Source of the DNA: Terebella lapidaria
Lineage: Eukaryota; Annelida; Polychaeta; Terebellida; Terebellidae
NCBI GenBank assembly: GCA_949152475.1
Contig: OX424562.1
Location: 36,848,657-36,912,656 of the forward strand
Length of the DNA stretch: 64,000 nucleotides
Direction: 5' to 3'
The translations under genes were made by a program, and so were the position numbers. Of this stretch, positions 58,960 through 64,000 are shown piece after piece. The number at the start of each line of letters is the position of its first letter. Positions within the stretch are counted from its first letter, which is position 1. The notes under the pieces are model-generated. The model saw nothing but the letters and a program-made list of their open reading frames with translations. It had not been told where the DNA came from and made no database searches.

Positions 58960-59640
58960 ATGTAGCATGACAAACGCGACATGTGAGAAAATCGAACACC
59001 ATGTATGTCGCGTTTCTCACGGTCGAATGCTTATTATCGCCCATGTCGCATTTTTCACGCCTGATGTGATTGGTGGATAATATTTTATTCTAATCTGCTT
59101 GCAATATCCACATCATGGATTATTTGGCTTCTAAATACGTTCCAATTTAATCATTGTTGCAATAGGAAATGTAAACAGACACACTTGATGTCAATTTGTG
59201 TGTTTTGCCAATGGAATGCTTTGAACTCGTAGGCCTACTACCGTATCTTCTCACTCATGATCACCATTTGCACGACTTATATATATATCGCACCATAACC
59301 CCCCCCCCCCCCCCCTCCCTGTTGTGCCAGATCGTCCACTACCACTCGATTTCAGCGCTGTGTCCTGATTCAATATTGCGTTGTCCATGAATTGGACGAT
59401 AATATGGTCATGCATGTCGTGAATTTCACGAACAAAAGCTATTTCAATAGCTCCGCAGTTAATGTCGGATATTTCACGGGCATGTCGCTTTTTTCACGGC
59501 GGAAATACCAACCGTGAAAAAAGCGACATGGTCGGATATTTCACGTGAAAAAAGCGACATGGTTGCTTTTATCACATGAAAAAGCCGACCATGTCGGGGT
59601 TTTCACAATATTCGGTTTTATCATGCAGCACCAACAGCTG
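58960..59640. repeat. Clustered gcgacatg / tcacgg repeat words
   Basis: Many direct and inverted copies of ccgtgaaaaaagcgacatg and relatives. A 19-base perfect inverted pair is at 59481-59499 and 59512-59530, with another direct copy at 59545-59562. The first copies appear at 58970-59065. No gene. Confidence 0.7.
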
Positions 59641-61080
59641 ATAGAGATCTAGGCTAGCTCATTATGCATGCGCCTCGTTTTGGATCGCATGTTCTGCTCC
59701 AGTTGGGGAAAGGAGCAAACGTAGCCAACTCCGAACTCGAATTAACAGGCGTGAGCCGGGGTGAGGGGTCGTTTTCGAGTTTACTTTATACTGTTGTTTG
59801 AGGTTTTCATGTTGATTAACTGATCAACAGTGAATCTACCGTATGTTTACGCGATTTGAAAGGTAAACCTGATTTGAAATACGAACGTACTGTCTCAAAC
59901 AGGCTTGGACGTTTTCAGTGAACCGTTTTCTTTCCTGGTCCTTCCATGAATAAAATTCAGAAACAACAGAGAATCGGCAATCACCAATCGTACGGAAACC
60001 TACATGCGTCAATATCAGGTTGATTTTGATATTTCCTTGAAGGGAGGAAGTTCCCGCGCTAAAAAACCGTACGGTCGGTCATTAAGCTATTAGCCCCGCC
60101 CACCGCACCGTCTTGGGTCTTCCAGACATCTGGCTTCCTGGCCTGACTGATCCAGCTGGGAGTAATTATCATTAGTCCGATAATAAACCTGCGTTTTTCA
60201 ACAATTTGACAATTAGGTGTGATTCTTGACACATGTACATGTAGATTACACTCCTACTGATCTGTTATTTGATCATAGGCTTCAATTGGTATATTTGATT
60301 GGTCATATTTTAATCTTTTAGATCTTTTGAAAATCTTTCCAGCAATATATACTTTCCCATATGTCTCTAGCAAAATATACAACTCTACAAGGTCGAGTAT
60401 GGGTAAAATTCGCCAAAATGGCAGTGTCTCCATGAAATATTGAAATATTGGTGCTGATATTGCATCATCAAATTCCTTAACTCCTAGAAAGTTTTTTGTT
60501 TATTCACATTTACGATTTTCATGGTTTTTCAAAACAAATATTGTTTGTATCCTGAAGGAATGTTTTTTAGATGTATAATAATATACATTTTGTCTTTTAA
60601 GTTGATGTTAATTCCGTTACCATATTACGCTGTGCTCACACAAATGTTTATTGGAGCATCATATGGCTAACATTTATGTTATTGGGGATGAAATGTTGCT
60701 GTGCTTTGAAAAAATACGTTAAAAATCTGGTAGCAAACAATGAGTTATTACCACAAACGATGCAAGCTTCATGAATCATGAGATTTTTTAAGAAGGTTAA
60801 ATCCGTTACCATCACCGTGTCTATAATCTGTGTAGTGGATATATTCTATTTGCCAAACATGTTAGTCGATAAGCTATGCAGAACACAACTTAAGATGTTC
60901 TTGAAGTGACTTTAGGAGTTCTGGTGATAAGGAAGTTCCCATTTCGTTAATTCCGTGACCAGACGTTTTTGTTTACACAAAAAGAACGTGATTTTTTTGT
61001 TGCTAGGTAACCGACAATCGTTGCCAACGTACTCCGGTTTTGTTCTATTGTTCAATATTCTATTTTCTACATTCATTTCT
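59641..61080. other. Stretch with no supported gene
   Basis: AT-rich non-coding sequence. I see no supported exon, hairpin or tandem array in it. Confidence 0.4.
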
Positions 61081-61081
61081 G

Positions 61082-61317
61082 GGGCCCGTTTCACTAAGAT
61101 AGCGAGCTCGTTATATAAAGTCCTCGTTGAAGTTTTTAATGATGGAAATAAAAACATAAAATAACTATGACAACATATTGTAAACGATGGATACAACGAG
61201 CATTTCTAACGATGGAAATCTTAGTGATTAAAAAACGCTCGGTATTAGCGAGGATTCTTCAATTTAACGAGAATTTGGCTGCTAACGAGCTCTTTATCAT
61301 CTTAGTGAAACGGGCCC
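61082..61317. mobile_element. Miniature TIR element with CTG target duplication
   Basis: The ends gggcccgtttcactaagat and its inverse enclose 236 bp. Both sides carry CTG (61079-61081, 61318-61320), a 3-base duplication like that of Harbinger-type transposons. It also repeats taacgag words inside the arms. No coding frame. Confidence 0.75.
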
Positions 61318-61787
61318 CTGGACTTGTATGAAGTCATACTTACCACCAGTGATCGAGTTTTCAGTGCGTCTACCTTTTCTCCGGAATCAGAACATCATAA
61401 TAAAAGTTACTGAGGTTTGTAATCAATTTTCAATGTATAATATGCAAGAAATGTTTGTCTTTGTTACTGAGTAGTTGAAAGCTGATACCGTAGTTTTATA
61501 TTGTCAAACTTTACATGGATTCAAGGTTAACGGAATTAACACAAAAGTAACGGAAATAACCGATACCCGTTGTGGCTTGTTTGTCATGTTTATTCGAAAC
61601 AACCAAAGAGCATACATTGTACATGACGTTGACATTGATGGTAAACATAGATACGTGGATTTTTCATGATTGTAGACATACATTAGACCACCAAAATCTC
61701 GTATATCTCGTATTGGTGGTAATAGGTTGATACTTACCTGCACATTATAGTGTTGACCGGGAGGCATCCGGCTTGCGTGACTCAGAA

Positions 61788-62080
61788 ATGGGAAGGTCAA
61801 GAGCGGAGATTCAAAAGGCTTATAGGGAACGCAAGAAAGCAGAGGGACACGAATTCCTGAAAAAAGATTGTGAGAGGAAAAAAGCAGCTTATATTCCAAC
61901 TGAACTAGTTACCGCTGCTGAGAAGAAAAGGAGACGAGAAATTGCCAGAGAGGGCATGAGAAAATTGAGGCAGAAACGTGCAACTATAGCGCTCATGAAG
62001 AACCAGACTGATGTTACTGGTGACGTTGCAGATGCCAGTCGTGATTGTTCAGATATGTCCATCAACTCTACACCGGGAAG
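61788..62080 (+). CDS. Small basic protein, first coding exon
   Basis: The ATG at 61788 opens MGRSRAEIQKAYRERKKAEG, followed by ERKKAAYIP and KKRRREIAREGMRKLRQKRA. The whole is a strongly basic helix of a type I have seen in invertebrate proteins without known function. The exon leaves in phase 2 at AAG|GTATGA. An exon after ttccag at 62190 adds 11 residues (RDTLGKAISRI, the first codon split across the junction) and a stop at 62221-62223, giving 108 residues in all. Nuclear location is likely from the charge alone. Confidence 0.55.
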
Positions 62081-62189
62081 GTATGATGTATACCAGTTTA
62101 CTTAACATATGCATACCAAACATGCACTCTCGGTAATTTGAGTTGACATGAAGCGTCATGTATTCACTTGTATGACACTAATATTCCAG

Positions 62190-62223
62190 AGACACGCTGG
62201 GAAAGGCGATCTCCAGAATCTGA
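62190..62223 (+). CDS. Small basic protein, candidate terminal piece
   Basis: It is the phase-2 continuation of the exon ending at 62080. In another frame the same exon is open to a good donor (AAAG|GTACGT near 62310) and encodes a basic stretch (SEVERRNWRLNARIRGN) that looks more protein-like. The phase does not fit, so the true structure is unsure. Confidence 0.3.
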
Positions 62224-64000
62224 GGTTGAACGCCGGAATTGGAGGTTGAACGCCCGAATCAGAGGAAATCACGAAAAGAAACAAAACATTGTGAGGGAAA
62301 AGCCCTCAAAAGGTACGTAAAATCGTCCGTGTCATCGATATAACAGTGTGCATCAGTTATGCGAATGATCAGTGTCCCTCGGTAGAACAAAAACTCCTTA
62401 GTATATCACACAGTTATCTGATAAACCGCGGCACAGTTTTAGGTATTGAAACAGGATCTAGGCGACAACACGCATCGAATGAATAAACCAGTTTAATTCC
62501 CCAAATAACCAAATATAGTACTTGAGATTGTACAGAATGGTTGTTTAGGTGCAAAAGACGTTATATCTGACCAGATTTCCTGAATGTTTGGCGAAATTAT
62601 TGAGTATTCAACGTGAAATGAAATAAGGCTGCAACTCCGTGAGTATGACGGCTCATAAAAACCGGCAACACCGGAATTTACGGAACAGAGTGACGAGTGC
62701 TACCAAGAACACATTGCTCTCAGGGTTTGATGACGTCTCTGCTTTGGTGATTTGGGGTTCATGACATACGAAATATACAGCCATGGTCTTATTCTTCGCA
62801 CATGCACCCAAACTCAAGATCCGTTAGATTAGTGTCAAAGAAATCTGCAAACATAGCATGATATACATGCAAGGACAAAACTGTATCTTACCTATCTACA
62901 TGTACTCTTTCTATGCTTCACTTACTGCTACGTGTAGCGTTTGCCATTGTCTTCACATGTACGCAGAGGAACAAGGCCAAAATAAATATTTATTTCGTTT
63001 GTGACCCCTTGCGCGTCGTCTCAAACTTTTTTTTTACTTTGATGGTATTTTACAATCATCGGCTACATTTCATTTTGTGTAGGTTAATTAGTGTCCCAAA
63101 ATGGCTGTATTAGTCACTATGGTCAATGATTGCTTGCAGAAACCGATCAAGCAATAGATTGTCAAAACAACGAAGCAATCAATTAGCAAAAAAATCCTTT
63201 ACAAATTCCTTTTTTCAAGATTATACAGTAATCATGATAATACAGTAATACCGGTATAACAAGGAGAGTCGTTCAGTACACGATTTTGTAATTTCGAACA
63301 ATGGCTTATCTCTTGCGGCGGAAGAAAGGACACTTGATTTTTTCAAAGAGTCGGCCTTATTTCATTGATTAACGGCAGATCATTCTCACAGAACCGCATA
63401 GTGGAAAACTTGTTTTCTATATATAATTCCATGCGTGCGATATAGGCCCTCTTGTTTGGAAAAATATGTGTTTATATAGTTGATATATTTGGAAGCTGCC
63501 ACAGTGTTTTGTAAAGATTTCTTTTATATTTATTTTTGATTATTGCAATTGTTTTGGGATATATTGTTATTTTCATATCACGTGTTCAACTTTTTATTTG
63601 ATCCAATAATTCGATTTTTTAATATTTTGTATGTTTACAGTTTCAGATAAAATATATGTCTATGTTACAAACAAACGTCTTATGGAAATGAAACCGAAAA
63701 GCCGATACACAAAACAGGTACTCCGAAAATAAAAGAAAACCAAGCTCCATACAACCAGTTAGTTACGAAGCATAACTGGGACGCAAACCGAAACATTTAA
63801 CTTTTTTACCTAAGTGAATTTCCCACGTCTGCTACAAGTTTTCATGCCTAAATCAAGTATTTAACCCGGCCAATTAGCGCTCAAATTGGACCATAAGAAT
63901 GGATTCATATATATGTATTTTTTCAATCCCCAAGTCTGTCCTCATCCAAGTGAACCTACATGGGGGGGAGGGGGGCGGGGTAGAGGGGAGTATGCAGGTG
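62224..64000. other. Right end, nothing supported
   Basis: No convincing exon. The last 40 bases are a G-rich run (63962-63990). Confidence 0.4.

Overview
The window is nuclear DNA from a multicellular animal. Genes are split by GT-AG introns, several 3' ends carry AATAAA signals, and the proteins are zinc-finger and FLYWCH types. The space between genes is full of tandem repeats, foldback elements and dead transposons. A Crypton-type recombinase gene, a Gypsy-like fossil and a LINE piece fit a marine invertebrate. The phylum cannot be fixed from the sequence; lancelets, other invertebrate deuterostomes and molluscs all remain possible.

Layout. The left end (184-1933, +) holds the last two exons of a Crypton-type tyrosine-recombinase gene. 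A two-exon OB-fold-like gene follows at 5051-5815 (+). From about 7.2 to 13.9 kb there is no convincing gene, only satellites and repeat elements. Gene A (minus, 19889-16273) has three exons. A Gypsy-like fossil lies at about 24.1-29.0 kb and AGGTCA-rich repeat elements at 29.2-32.7 kb. Gene B (minus, first exon 43198-42572) is followed by two C2H2 cassettes and then a ten-exon FLYWCH module ending at 33447. A LINE fragment and several terminal-inverted-repeat elements lie at 43.7-48.6 kb. Gene C (minus, first exon 57587-56802) is followed by a C2H2 exon and then by a row of C2H2 cassettes down to 48644. A small basic-protein gene lies near 61.8 kb (+), and the right end is mostly repeats.

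Main result. Genes A, B and C are tandem paralogs. Their first coding exons share an N-terminal domain of about 57 residues that I cannot name, a basic cluster, a psi-K-x-E motif followed by W-D, and a final run of glutamines cut by a phase-0 donor. Every first downstream exon I can define (C2H2 or FLYWCH) also starts in phase 0. Most cassettes end in their own stop codon, and several have an AATAAA within about 30 bases of that stop. This is the layout of lola and mod(mdg4) in insects, where one shared N-terminus is joined to many alternative DNA-binding ends. Here the shared part is not a BTB domain, and C2H2 and FLYWCH ends lie behind the same first exon. The exons, phases and stops are read from the sequence. 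Which junctions are really used is inference.
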